Shown here: positions 22,824 through 34,567 of the stretch, in pieces
How the letters are laid out: every line of letters starts with the position of its first letter
Numbering within the stretch: the first letter of the stretch is position 1
NCBI GenBank assembly: GCA_037349315.1
Contig: JBAIAC010000006.1
Coordinates: 57,966,501-58,030,500 of the forward strand
Direction of reading: 5' to 3'
Length of the DNA: 64,000 nt
DNA from: Chelydra serpentina
Lineage: Eukaryota > Chordata > Testudines > Chelydridae
The notes under the pieces: generated by a model
What the model saw: only the letters and a program-made list of their open reading frames with translations
Told to the model about the DNA's origin: nothing
The model's database searches: none
Position numbers and translations under genes: made by a program

Positions 22824-23102
22824 GCCCAGGTCTACACTGGGGGTGGGGGGAATCAACCTGAAATACGCAACTTCAGCTACGGGAATAGCGTAGCTGAAGT
22901 CGACATATCTTAGGTCAACTTACCTCGGCGTCCTCATGGCGGCAAGTTGACTGCTGACTCCGCTTCCGCCTCTCGTGGCTGTGGAGTTCCAGAGTCAACA
23001 GGGAGAGCACTTGGGGATCGATTTATCGCGTCTAGACTAGATGCGATAAATCAACCCCCAAGAGATCGATCGCTACCCGATTGATGTGGGGTTCATGGTG
23101 GG
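22824..23102. mobile_element. Harbinger MITE (279 bp) inside CR1
   Basis: The left end is GCCCAGGTCTACACTGGGG, next to TTA. The right end is next to TAA. The internal hairpin TACGCAACTTCAGCTACG...CGTAGCTGAAGT and a second hairpin around GATTTATCGCGTCTAGACTAGATGCGATAAATC are shared with the MITEs at 47006 and 48449. It has no coding capacity and presumably moved with a Harbinger transposase. Confidence 0.75.
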
Positions 23103-23765
23103 TAATCAGCTGAACGTGCACTCCCAGTGTGATGCCAAAAGGGTAATGCACTCCTTGGGTGGATAAACAAGGGAATCTGAAGTAGGAGTAGAGAGGTTAT
23201 TTTACCTCTGTATTTTGCAATGGTGTGACCGCTGCTGGAATACCATGTCTGGTTCTGGTGTCCACAATTCAAGAGGATGTTGATAAATTGGAGAGAGTTC
23301 AGATAAGAGCTAAGAAAGAGTAAATGATTAGAAAACATACCACATAGTGATAAACTCAAGGAGCTCAATCTATTTAGCTTAACAAAGCAAAGGTTAAGGG
23401 GTGACTTGATTACATTCTATAAGTACCTAGATGGAGAACAAATATTTAATAATGAGCTCTTCAGTCTAGCAAAGAAAGGTATAACATCCAATATCATTAA
23501 ATGGTTAGAAGTTGAAGCTAGACAAATTGAGACTGGAAATAAGATATAAACTTTTAATGGTGAGAGTTATTAACGATTGGAACAATTTACCAAGTGTCAT
23601 GTTTAATTCTCCATCACGGACAAATTTTTAAATCCAGATTGGATGTTTTTCTAAAAGCTATGCTCTAGGAATTATTTTAGGGGAGTTCTGTAGCCTGTGC
23701 TATAGAGGATATCAGTCTAGAGGATCACAATGGTCCCTTCTAGCCTTGGAATCTATGAATCTAAC
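23103..23765 (+). mobile_element. CR1 LINE 3' end (piece 2)
   Basis: It resumes the LINE. Plus-strand words include TGGAATACCATGTCTGGTTC, GAGAGAGTTCAGATAAGAGC and AAGGGGTGACTTGATTACA. Near the end it has GGATCACAATGGTCCCTTC and the tail GAATCTATGAATCTA, the CR1-type terminus. No intact frame remains. Confidence 0.85.
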
Positions 23766-23883
23766 CACTGTGATATCAAAGCCCATGAGAAAGCTCACTT
23801 TTGTCTAATCTGAGTCTAGCACACTCATTGACAGCTACTGCTCCTTAACTATAGAGGTGAGGTTGCAAAGGATTTATAGATTT

Positions 23884-24446
23884 CAGGGGGTTGGGGTGCA
23901 GGAGGGGGCATGGGAGGAGGCTCAGGGCAGGAGTTGGGGTGCAGAGTGCAGGAGGGGGATCATTGCAGGGGGTTGGGGTGCATCAAGGGGATCAAGGCAG
24001 CGGGTTGGGGTGCAGCAGGGGTTTGGGGTGTGGGCTTCAGTGGTGCTGGGGGGCAGCTGCGCGCAGCGGGGCTAAGGCAGGCTCCCTGCCTGCCCTGGCC
24101 CTGTGCCGCTCCTGGAAGTGACCAGCATGTCCGGCAGGGGCTCCTGAGGGTGGGGTGGGGCAGATGGCTCTGCCGTGTGCTGCACTCACCTGTGGGTACC
24201 ACCCCTGAAGCTCCCATTATCCGCAGTTCCCCGTTCCCGGCCCATTGGAGCTGCGGGAGGCTGTGCCTGCAGGCGAGGCAAGCGCACAAAACCCCTTTGG
24301 GACGTGGTGCCGGCTGCTTGCAGGAGCAGGGCGGGGCCAGGGCAGGAAGGGAGCCTGCCTTACCCCTGCTGAACCACGGGGCTGGAAATCATTGAAAGCC
24401 CTGATGGGCTGGATCCGGCCCACGGTCCATAGTTTTCCCTCCCCTG
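23884..24446 (-). mobile_element. GC-rich non-autonomous hAT-like element
   Basis: On the minus strand it starts CAGGGGAGGGAAAACTATGG, close to the well-known hAT terminus CAGGGGTGGGCAAAC also seen, reverse-complemented, at the right end of the 59557-60244 element. It then holds GTAAGGCAGGCTCCCTTCC and other GC-rich blocks. The far end (23884-24030) is a run of imperfect GGTTGGGGTGCAGG repeats. No clear 8-bp duplication was found, so one end may be truncated. The Gly/Arg-rich open frames inside are compositional. Confidence 0.6.
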
Positions 24447-24499
24447 GCACCAATTCCACAGTGGCTGGTTGGGGAACCCAAGCCTATCCTCTAGTCTAG

Positions 24500-24785
24500 G
24501 TTGCAGCTCAGCAACCAAGGTCTGTTCTATCCCAGACCTTACACAAGCTTTTTCCTAAGCCTTTCCTAGCCTTCTGGTTCTCCCCCTTATTCGGGGTTTG
24601 CCAGTCCCAACACTCTCTCCTCCCATGGAGTAACAGTAGCCTGCTTGCCTCTGTAGGCCAAAACACACCTCCCTTCTCCAAAGGAGTGACTGCAGAGTGC
24701 TTCCCTGCAGCCTCCTCTCTACTGCACACTTCCTGTGTTTATAAACCCAGCCCAGTCTGTTTCTCCTCATTATTCAGTCAGGGGA
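24500..24785 (-). mobile_element. LTR-like fragment
   Basis: A GC-richer block in which the minus strand has a TATA-like word (GGGTTTATAAACAC, about 24737-24750) followed by purine-rich sequence. This resembles the layout of the other LTRs in this window. Ends were not found. A low-confidence call. Confidence 0.3.
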
Positions 24786-26040
24786 TTACTGTAAAGATTT
24801 AATAACTCAAGGCATCAACAGCAGAGTAGGATGGCATAGCAGCATTCATCTGTCATTCGTATGAAGAAAGAGGATGACAGCATTGAGGAAGTTAGTCTCA
24901 ACTTTGAGGAAAAAATTTGACTGAACATATATGATACTATGTGAAATGCTGAAGGAGAAAAGGAACATGCTATGGTTTTTCTTCAAAGAATATATGGTTA
25001 GCACAGTGCACACAATTTTAACTATGGAAATTACACCTCAAACTTAATGCGATTATAAAGTGAGCCAAATTCAGTTGCCAGTTATACCGGACTAAGATGG
25101 GAGTTGTTCTATCTTAACACTGTTGGAACTGTGTGCAGATTTGGCACAAGGTCATTTCTTTCACTTGCAAAAATGTGTGTACTCTAACCCCAATCTGGAG
25201 GCAAACCCAGCTAGGGGTCTGGAATTTACTAATTATTACATAATTCATAAACAGATGAGCTTTTCGACCGCAGTTGTAAAAAACAGTAAATGTGCAGTAG
25301 GCCTTGCCCCATTTTCACGTTGCCCTGTTCTTACTATTAATTGTACTATTATATTATGTAATCAGAGTCTGAATGAGATCTGACACCTAGTGATGAGCTG
25401 GCGGAAAATAATTCAGGAGCCGACCATGTTTGCATAGACATGACTACTCTGCCTAGATGTGCAGCACACTGAGCTGCTTTGCCAAAACGATCCATTTTGG
25501 CCTGTTTGGGTTACAAATCACTCTAGTGTTTGAATGTTGTTATCCTTATGGTAGAAGAAAGGGGCAGAAAAAAAGTGCATAGGGGTAGGGGAGCTGGGGT
25601 CACCCTAAAATGAACCTCATTTGCTGACAGGGGGTAGGGATGCCAAAGCCCAATGAAGAGGAGAGTGGGTGAAGACTCTCCCTAAAGAGTCCTAGAGATC
25701 ATTTGATCAGATCCTCTCCAGTGTTCAAAGACAGAGCTGATTAGACTCAACTGAGAGTTCTTGTTTCTGGTGGGTGATTCTTGGAGCTGATATCAGTGCT
25801 AAGCAGGTCTAGGGGCTAAGCCTGAGACCTTGTGTGGGGAATGTGTTACAGCAAAAGACAACACAGAAACTGTACTGACTGTGAGGTTCCCCACTACCTG
25901 CTGAAATCACTAAGATCTGGGTTAAGTAGTGGAACCTCAGAACGTGACAGGGCAGAGAAATGGCAGCAGAAAGATAGAGGTGGGCAGCGGCCAGTGGTGG
26001 CAGCTGCAGGGTAGTCAGCAGCAGAGGCATTGCTCAATGA
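24786..26040. other. No gene recognised
   Basis: Mostly AT-rich unique sequence, becoming GC-richer after 25800, where it may run into the following LTR. Confidence 0.5.
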
Positions 26041-26049
26041 CCCTCCCCA

Positions 26050-26527
26050 CAGCTGCGGGAAGTGAACTCCTGTCAACACATCTCTGAACTCTGTGTATTC
26101 GCTAACCAAGGGCCGCCAACTGTGAATGGGGTGCAGCGGAGGGGAGGGGAATGGTGCGTTCGGAGACATTTGTCTGTCCGACTTTCACACCAAAAGGTAA
26201 AGGACACTGTTCAATGCACTGTGGCATGGGTGTTTGCCTATAGTCACATGTTTTGGAATTGTGGTTGTGGTGTTCTCCAAAATCAATGTCCTGCCCCCCC
26301 CCCCCCCATTTTAATAAAAGTTTGATTTTGTTATACACAGACTCAGTGCTTGCGAGTGGGGAAATACCGCTGCTTAGAGGTGCCCAGGGGTGGTATTCAA
26401 TTTTCCTAGATTATGGGGGGGGAGGGGTTGGGGGTAGGCTCTATTCTATTTTGTGTTGTTCAGAGATACCCTTAGACATTGAAACCAGCCCTTCATGCTA
26501 CCAACGTCACCTGGCAGAGGGGTTACT
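26050..26527 (+). mobile_element. Older LTR related to the intact Gypsy element
   Basis: The plus strand from about 26308 aligns with the minus-strand end of the intact element's LTR (plus coordinates 50090 down to 49883). Shared words are AATAAAAG (ATTAAAAG in the intact copy), CAGACTCAGTGCTTGCGAG, TTAGAGGTGCCCAGGGG, GTGTTGTTCAG and the terminus GGCAGAGGGGTTAC. It is diverged and slightly rearranged (a G-rich insertion near 26415). The poly(A) signal is at about 26312. The 5' boundary is uncertain; 26050 is a guess from the change in composition. Confidence 0.65.
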
Positions 26528-27264
26528 TTATTTCAGTGCTTCTTTCTTAATTTGTTATTGTTCCCCTTTCCTTACCTCATACGCCCCAACCACCCTTTTT
26601 ACTGAGACTTATAACCTCTGGATTTACATGCTACTTACTAAAAGCAAATAGGTGGTTTCCTAAAGCTAATGAGCAGCTGTATGGATAAATCAATATCTCA
26701 GTGATATTTCACAGGGCTGGCCAATATACTATTTTTTTTCTTTTATAATACTACTGAATCCAGTATATGCACATCACTGTAACTGTTATGTATCTGGCAA
26801 ACACCATTAATGGCTGTGAAGCAGTTTAATTTAAATTAATTAACTTATCAGACTGAAAAAGGTACAAATTCCAGGCTCTAGTATTCATGTCTCTAATGCC
26901 AGGGGAAAGGGATTTGGCGAGCACTTTGCAATGTGTTGTTTTATGAAACAATACATATATTTTCAAGCTTCACAAATGATTTTAATCAGAGTTAACTGTG
27001 CTCTTCTTTAAAAAAAAAAAGCATGCAGATGTTGAGTATAGCTTCTGGGAGATCTATGTATCACTTGATCACGTCAGCCAGCTACTGCTACTGTAGGTGA
27101 TATCAAATATCAATGTGTGGCAGGTTCCAGAATGTCATATTCTAGCCGAAAGGTCAATTTCCCAGTAATGCACAGTTTCCGGCATACAAGGATCTTTTCC
27201 TGAATAAGAACTGTAAGACTGAGCCCGAAGTATGAGCATATGGTCGTTCAGATTATAAAAGCTA
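26528..27264. other. No gene recognised
   Basis: AT-rich sequence with an A homopolymer near 27010. Confidence 0.5.
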
Positions 27265-27640
27265 TTGAGCTTACACAGAGCTCTTCTTCAGGTTTTGGAA
27301 AAGTGCTCAGAGTGTCACAGCTAAATATAAGATGGAACAGATTGCTTAGCATAAGTAACACATAACACATATTTCAAGGGACCATTCAAGGTGAAGTGAC
27401 CTGTTAATACCCTTCAGTCATATTTGATAACATACTAGCTAGTATGCTGAACAATCTACTCCACCTTGTATTTAGCTGTCACACTCCAAATACGCTTCCC
27501 AGACTGGAGGAAGAGCTCTGTGTAAGCTCGAAAACGTGTCTCCTTCACCAACAAAAGTTGGTCCAATAAAAGATATTACCTCACCCACCTTGTCTCTCTA
27601 ATATCCTGGGACTGACAGAGATACAACAACACTGCATACA
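27265..27640. repeat. Dispersed repeat with a long inverted stem
   Basis: GAGCTTACACAGAGCTCTTC at about 27268 is inverted at about 27505 (GAAGAGCTCTGTGTAAGCTC), giving a near-perfect stem of about 30 bp around a loop of roughly 210 bp. The sequence downstream (GTTGGTCCAATAAAAGATAT, TCACCCACCTTGTCTCTCTA) is a block I recognise as recurrent in reptile genomes. The class (Penelope-like or DNA element) is not certain. Confidence 0.5.
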
Positions 27641-28234
27641 AAACTGTTTTCAAATACTCAAACAAAATTACTTCAGTAGTGCTGCCTTTCCATACATAAT
27701 TTATTAGACAGGGCATAAGGATATATAATATTGTGGCATAAGGTTTTATAGGCATGAGTTTGGGGTGACTGAATTACCTACAAGTGATAAAGATGTGAGT
27801 AACATCATATATTCTGTGTATGCCACAAAGAAAACATTTTAGAGTTTGTTTTTTACAGTTTAAAATGTATTAATTTTCAGGTCAATTTTTCATGTCCTGT
27901 AAAGTCAGGTGTCTTAGTTACCAAGAGTCCAATTATACAGGGCTGAAACTAAAATTATAATCCCTGATTTGGCAAAGTACTTAGCCTCATGAGATACCTT
28001 AAGCCCATAAGTAGTCCCACGGAAGTAAATGGCAGTATTGCTGGGCTTAAAGTAACTTGTGAGTTTAAAGACTACCTGAATCAAGGACTTGAGGTCACAA
28101 AATTGCCCGGGTGTGCATAACAATGTCAAAATGTAAAAGTCCATTGCATCAGGTCCTTCCAGGGCTAACACCCCCTCCACCCCCACTGTAGTGATATGAA
28201 GGTGTTTATACTTTCTCTTATTCCTGTACAGAAA
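27641..28234. other. No gene recognised
   Basis: AT-rich. It includes, near 27960-28080, an old dispersed repeat with GTAGTCCCACGGAAG-type words also seen near 5440. Confidence 0.45.
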
Positions 28235-28335
28235 AGGAAATAAGTATACCAGTGTAACGGTGTCTACACTAGGGTATAACTATTTTGGTAAAAAGTCACA
28301 CCTCTAAGCAAAATAATTATACCAGCACAACTTTC
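28235..28335. mobile_element. MITE fragment
   Basis: TATACCAGTGTAACGGTGTC is followed by TACACTAGGGTATAACTATT and TAATTATACCAGCACAAC. These are the same word types as at 19470-19555 (TATAACTATA, GTCTACAC-like terminus), so the two are probably opposite ends of one MITE family. Confidence 0.45.
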
Positions 28336-28929
28336 AAATGGAGCAGGACTGAAAGGGACCCATTAGGAGCTGGGAACCAGCCTTCCAAAAGGTAAAAAGC
28401 TCCCATTTCTGTTCCTACAAGATCCCAAGATAACAGATGTGAAATTTTTTATGTGTAGAAAACCATTACCAGTCCAGGACTGAAATTTGCCTAATTTGGG
28501 CTTCTGTCAGGTGGGATTTTTATTTATTGGCAGGCAGTTGAGGGGAAATTTCATATTTGTGGGTATGAAGGAAGAAACATTTTTCTGGCATGTGGATTAT
28601 TTTTTTAAACTGGCTGCTATTTGCAACTGCTCCCGACATTGGGATGATAATCAGTCCTAGGGAGATGTATTAGTGAACAGAGGGTAGGTGAGGCTTTTAA
28701 AGATAAATGGCAATTCATTTAGCACAGGGTTACATAGTTTACCAAGTGTCTTGCCCTGTTCTCCTCACCCCCTTTACCTTCCCATTTCTCTCCATTTAGT
28801 TATCAGCTCATCAATAGCCCCCTGCCCGCCCACCCCCCACCCCCCAAAATCATGGCACTAACATGACGTTTGCTCACATCATATTGTTCACTCTGCTTGA
28901 ACGTTCTATCCTCCCCCACTCTGAGGCTG
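28336..28929. other. No gene recognised
   Basis: AT-rich with a short C-rich stretch near 28820-28850. Confidence 0.45.
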
Positions 28930-29040
28930 TCTTGTCTATTTAGATTGTAAGGTTTTGGGGAAAGGGATTGTCTACTACCCTGTACAGCGGGGTCTCATCC
29001 TTTGGCGCTACTAAATAAATATGAATAATAATAATGAAAT
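28930..29040 (+). repeat. Ancient LINE/SINE-type 3' tail
   Basis: TAGATTGTAAGGTTTTGGGG, AAAGGGATTGTCTACTACCC and the AATAATAATAATG tail match the general layout of L2/MIR-like 3' ends (stem word, short central part, AT-rich tail). Old and truncated. Confidence 0.45.
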
Positions 29041-29055
29041 CCACTTTCATGTAAG

Positions 29056-29160
<105 letters not shown>

Positions 29161-30092
29161 CAAGCACGGTCAGTATAGAGAGTAAAACCTGACTTATCCT
29201 CACTAAGCTCTGTGAAATCCATTGCAAATTAGCTATTTTTCTGAATTAGTGAGACTACTAGCAAAAAAAAAATTCATCATAAAATGCACTTGTATCATTT
29301 GACAAGTATAATTTAGTTTTAGTTACTAACTCACATTTTGTATTTCTGAATTATGTGGTGTTTGGATTAGCAAGATAGTGCATATATAAGTGATGGGTAT
29401 ATATGTGGATATGCAGACACACAAATATGTAAATATGTAACTACAAAATATAGTAGCAAAAAGTTACATTGCTATATTTGCCCTGCAAATCATTGTAATC
29501 ATTCCCAGAAAATTAATTTAACAAAATTAAAAGGAAAATTAAGATAAGGAACCTACATCAGGGTGGAATAAATAGATGGCACCAAGATAGGAATTGCATT
29601 TATTGTTTTCACACTTTACTAATTAGGGGTAATTTACGGCAACTTGCTTGTGACTTTGCAATTCATCTTTACATTTATCCCAGCTATGCAGTCGTACTTA
29701 ACACATGAATACAGAAAGCCCACCACTAAGCTGTTTATCTGTATGTTTTTTATACTGCATCCTAAATATGAAAAGAGGATTTTTATTCAAACAAGCATAC
29801 CTCAAAACTTCATATTGAAGTATATTGTTCTTGGGCCTAATGCTGCTCTTGAAGTCAATGGAAAATTTGCCATTTAAAGTATTTTAGAAGAAGCAGAATC
29901 ACCTTATGGAAAAGTCTTATAGAATTTAATACAACTCAGGAGCAGGATTTCATAATAAGCTTCAATAAACCTAAAGAGATGTTTTCATTTTCTATTAAAT
30001 AATGCATATTTAGCAGCTACTATGCAGCCTCCCTATCTCTCCCCAGAACAAAACACACACAATGTGAAAATATTTGAAAATATTGTAATACT
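29161..30092. other. No gene recognised
   Basis: AT-rich unique sequence that ends at the target duplication of the LINE insertion. Confidence 0.5.
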
Positions 30093-30104
30093 AAGTGTTC
30101 AATT
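30093..30104 (+). repeat. Left target-site duplication of LINE
   Basis: AAGTGTTCAATT, identical to 32502-32513. Confidence 0.85.
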
Positions 30105-32420
30105 ACACATCCTGGGTGTCAGCGAGAGCAGATGGACGGGATCAGGAAGATTAACAACAGCCTCGGGAGAAACTTTGCTGTTTTCTGGATGGAATGACGG
30201 ACAACACCATAAGGGTGTTTCCATCTTTTTGAAGAAGGGAGTGGAGCATTCCCTGCTTGAATGGAAATCCATCAACAGCAGAGTTATGAGAGCCAGACTG
30301 AAAGGGAAACATAATATCACCTTGATTCAGTGCTATGCTCTGACAAATTACAGTGATGAAGAAGTAAAGGACAAATTCTACCTTCCACTACAGGCGGAGT
30401 TAGAGAGAGCACCACGCCATGACCTAACTATCGTCATGGGAGATCTGAATGTCAAGGTAGGTAAGGACAACACAAACAACAGCAGAGCAATGGCACCATG
30501 ACATGGGTGTGGCACCATGAATGAAAAATGGAGAAAGGCTTGTTGATTTCTGTAATATGAATGACCTAGTCATCGGCGGAACCCTATTTGAACATTGTGA
30601 AAAATCACAAGCTGACATGGTATTCTCCAAATGGCAGAGATAAGAACCAGATTGACCATATCATGATCAATGGCAAACGGGGACACTCACTGGAGGTCAA
30701 ACTCCTTCTGAGAGCGGACAAATGGCATTATATTGATAATCTGGCAACACAAGCAGCTGCTCGTGGTGAACAAGGAACCGTCTACAAAATGACATGGCTT
30801 ATCAGTGGTAAATGGCAGACACCAACAAACACTAATCAGGAACAAACAAGGACACTTACTAACAACCGAAAAAGAACAAGAAATGCGCTGGACAGAGCAT
30901 TTCAAATAATTGCTGAACAGGGAGCTACCTAAAGAGGAAGCAAACATCCAGGAGGCTGACAAAGATCTTGATATCAACAAAGACACCCCAACTAAGGAAG
31001 AGATCATTCAAGCCATCAAATCCTTAAAAAATGGGAAAGCTCCTGGCAAGGATAAACTTGAATGCAGAATTGTTCAAGGTAAATCCTAAATTAGCAGCAT
31101 CTAGTCTGGTCCCTCTATTTACATCAGTCTGGGAAAGGGAAAAAGTGCCAGAAGAGTGGACCAATGGGGTTATAATGAAGATACCAAAGAAAGGAACCCT
31201 CAGTGATTGTAATAACTGACGTGGCATCACACTTTTATCTGTGCCAAGCAAAGTATTGTGTAAGATCATAGTCCAGCGTATATCAAAGGCAGTTGATAGT
31301 GTTCTCAGAAAAGAGCAAGATGGTTTTCGGAAAGGGCGTGGATGCACAGACCGGATCTTCACTCTAGGAAACATAATAGAACAGTGCTTAGAATGGCAAC
31401 GGCAACTCTACATGCATTTCATAGGCTTTGAGAAGGCTTTTGATAGCATTCACAGGACCAGCCTATGGCGCCTTCTGCGGGCATATGGAATTCCTTTCCG
31501 TATAATCAACGTCATCAAAAGCTTCTATTTCAACTTTACATGCAGTGTTGATCACAGTGAGCTCAATTTTGAGGTCAAATCAGGAGTACGTCAGGGTGTG
31601 TCATGTCTGCAATCCTCTTCAACATTGCCATCGACTGGGTAAGACAGAAGACAAGCCAAGAGGCATTAAATTGACACTCTTCTCATCCCTTGAAGACCTG
31701 GACTTCGCAGATGATGTTGCTCTCCTATCACATACCCAACGCCGTATACAAGAAAAAACAACTCAACTCAACGCATTAAGCCAGCAAATTGGACTGAAAA
31801 TCAACCACAATAAGACAGATATCATGACCTTTAATATTGCCTTACCATCAACAGTACAGATAGAGGATTATGTTCTCACCAATGTAAAAACATTCACATA
31901 CTTGGGCAGCACCATCATCCAGGACAGTGGAACAAGCCAGGACATCCGGAACAAAATCAATAAAGCCAGGAACACCTTCAGGAGCTCAAATACAGTCTGG
32001 AAATCATCAAAATACAACACCAAAACCAAACTCAAGATTTATCAGAGCTGCGTACTTTCAACACTACATTATAGTGCAGAATGCCGGGGAATGAGAAAGT
32101 ATGACATGTCCAAACTGTCTTCATTCCATACAACCTGCCTCAGAAAAATCCTCCATAACTTTTGGCCCAGAACAATCTCAAACCAAGATCTATTGACACA
32201 GTGCAGCCAAAAGCATCTGAGCACCATCATTGCCAGGAGGCGTTGGAGATGGATCGGTCATGCACTTTGGATAGAAAGTGATTCTATCCCCAAAGTAGCA
32301 ATAAGATGGACAATGGTGAAAACAAGGCAAGCGAAAACAAGGCCGCCCGAAAACAACATGATGAAGAGCTGTGGAAGCCAAGCTGAAAAACCTGGGGCAC
32401 AGCTGGGAAATCATTGAAAG
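30105..32420 (+). pseudogene. Endonuclease-reverse transcriptase ORF of the LINE, frame-broken
   Basis: The order is that of an apurinic-type endonuclease followed by reverse transcriptase. The endonuclease part has ILGVSESRWTGSG, then IQCYALTNYSD, then MGDLNVKVGKDN (catalytic MGDLN), and past a frame change NQIDHIMI (an HxxI-type site). The reverse transcriptase part has NGKAPGKDKLE-like sequence, VIMKIPKKG, GFRKGRGCTDRIF, GFEKAFDSIHR (first catalytic Asp), SGVRQGV and LDFADDVALLSH (the ADD box). The C-terminal part has FTYLGSTI, CLRKILHNFWPRTISNQDL and RRRWRWIGHAL. The order of frames is 1, 3, 2, 2 (one TGA), 3, so at least four lesions interrupt it. The protein resembles the endonuclease-RT class annotated CFDP2-like in vertebrates. 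Confidence 0.85.
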
Positions 32421-32501
32421 ACTTGCCAGAAACAGAAAAGAGTGGAGAAGGTTCGTCGCTGCCCTAAACGCCAGAGGCATAATAGGAATATGATGATGAT
32501 G
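30105..32501 (+). mobile_element. 5'-truncated RTE-like LINE with perfect 12-bp TSD
   Basis: The insert is 2,397 bp, bounded by identical AAGTGTTCAATT duplications, and ends in a short TGATGATGATG tail. Its first bases already encode the middle of the endonuclease (ILGVSESRW), so the 5' end was lost by incomplete reverse transcription. Assignment to an RTE-like clade rests on the endonuclease/reverse transcriptase motifs and is provisional. Confidence 0.85.
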
Positions 32502-32513
32502 AAGTGTTCAATT
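32502..32513 (+). repeat. Right target-site duplication of LINE
   Basis: AAGTGTTCAATT, identical to 30093-30104. Confidence 0.85.
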
Positions 32514-34396
32514 GGATTTATCATATACCCTGACCATTACACCTGCTCCCTGCTTAAAAAAGTTTTCTCCCAAGGACTTATTCTAAATCTCTGAGAAACT
32601 TGAAAAAAAACCTGGTCATTTTGAGATCGGGGGGGAAGTCAGTCTGTCACACAATGTTGACCTCTTTCCCTGCCCCAAACTTTCCTTCCAAAATTATAGT
32701 GGCCCTGAGGCCCAGGATGGGAAATAGTCAAGTCTAGACAAATGATGAAGGTTAAAGTCCTACGTTTTCTGATCCTTCTTAATGTATTGAAAACATTCTT
32801 GAAACTGTTGTAAAAATGGATGAGGATTATTTTTCCTCTAAACAAAAGCTTGATTTTAAGTATATGAAAAAAATTCAATAATCATTTTGATACGTTTCAG
32901 TGACATTTTTTATTTAAAGAAATTAGAAATTCTGACAGAAAGTGTAATGGCAAACTTCAGAGAAAAAATATATGTATTTTTCATGAAGAGATTTTCATGA
33001 AGTTTTTCATTTTTTTAAAAAAATGCAATTTTTCAGTTAAAATACTTAGAATAATTTCAACTACCATAATTATAAATAATGCAGCCAACCCAAAGACATG
33101 CACAGAAAACCTTTATATTATACTATCATGTTATCTCTCTCCTTTAAAGCAATAGCTCATTTATAAACAGAATATTTTTATATATAGGGATTTAAGATGT
33201 GTATGTTACCAGATGAAGCAACCACATGATCTTATTCTTGTTATCCGTGTTCTCTCCTCACACTAGGTTTGTTAGCATTAGGTTATTTTTACCGGCCCAA
33301 TTCTATAGCCTTACACACAAGTGCTCCCATTGAAACACATGGCACTGTGTAAATAATAATAGTACTCTTATATATATATTCCATCAGCATCTAAAATAGG
33401 TTCAAGATGACCTCTATACTGCATGCATCAGATCTTCAGCTGATGTGAACTGGTGCAGCCCCGTTGGGGTCAATAGAACTATGCCAATTTGAACCAGCTG
33501 ATGATGTGTTCCTAAGATTCTAACTTCTTTCCTAGCCTTCTTTTAGTCACTAACCCTGTACTGTCACTGAGATCTCTCAGAAGTCCCCTACTACATACAG
33601 TTTCATGCTTAGAGAGTAAATATGGCCCCAATTTAACCAAGCACTTAAGCCCTATTTGTGTCAATGGAAGTTAAGCACCTACTTAAGAGTTCCAATGAAT
33701 CAGGGCCTATACAGGTTTATCATTTAACTGCAAGAGAAAGACATACATATATTAATTGCAGTGCACTGTAAGCATCCTTTATCTCTTAGAAGGCTGCCCA
33801 GAAGGAGGGGCAAAAGGAGCAGTTTGTCTCTGCTCCCCCATTTGAGAGGTCCCCCAAAGTAACAGAGGGCGGCGGGGCCAAATTTGAGTAACAGGAGTTG
33901 CAACTTGCTGCATGGGATCACAGTGCCACTCATTCAGGATTGGTGCCTCCCATTGACAGTGCAGGGAGCAACTTGCCTGCCCCAGCCAGGTCCAGGTCCC
34001 ACCATTGCCACTGGTGGTATCGTTGCGTCAGTCCTGAGGGTGAGAGCCTGGAGGTAGGAACAGGGTTGGTGGTCAGGGATAAATTTCCCATGCACAGCAG
34101 CTCTGGAGTTCAGAAAGAGGTGGGACCAGGAGCAGCCCCCTGGCCAAATGTAGGGCAGAGCTCCCTGCTACCTGCAGAGAGAGAACCGACCCCACAGTTC
34201 TGGGCCCTCCCCGGCCCCCATCCACACCCCTCTTCCTCAACTCTTTCACCTCCATGATAATTTTTGGAAGTGTGGGGGCACCTCCATTTTAGATTTTGTC
34301 CCAAGCCCCCATAACCCTCTGTGTGGCCCTGCTAGATTATGCCTGCTACAAATGCACCTTAATTTGCAGTGCACAAATAGGCATAACCACACTAGC
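32514..34396. other. No gene recognised; ancient dispersed repeats
   Basis: AT-rich, with old repeat words at 33420-33510 (CTGATGTGAACTGGTGCAG...GTCAATAGAAC) and 33625-33710 (CCAAGCACTTAAGCCC...GTCAATGGAAGTTAAGCACC), and a GC-richer block at 33780-34330. The GC-rich frames have no recognisable protein. Confidence 0.5.
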
Positions 34397-34567
34397 TTTA
34401 ATCTAGCTAGCAAGGTAACAATTGTAGTGAAAACATGGTGTTACGGGGTTCAGCATGGGCTAGCCATCTAAGTACAAGCCCACTGGGGACCCTGGGTATG
34501 TACTCAGGTTGCTAGCCCATGCTCCCACACCTGCATTACTATTGTTACCTGTACTAGCTAGATTAAA
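34397..34567. mobile_element. Foldback MITE, copy A
   Basis: TTTAATCTAGCTAGCAAGG on the left is inverted on the right (CCTGTACTAGCTAGATTAAA), with a continuing stem (GTAACAATTGTAG / attACTATTGTTAC). A second hairpin lies inside: AGCATGGGCTAGCCATCTAA paired with TCAGGTTGCTAGCCCATGCT. The whole 170 bp can fold into a cruciform. It is the same family as 42838-43665 (shared GCATGGGCT...AAGTACAAGCC). Confidence 0.75.

Noticed and set aside
23857..24500. Several overlapping Gly/Arg/Pro-rich frames on both strands
   Set aside because: GC-rich non-autonomous hAT-like DNA keeps all frames open by composition; no family resemblance.
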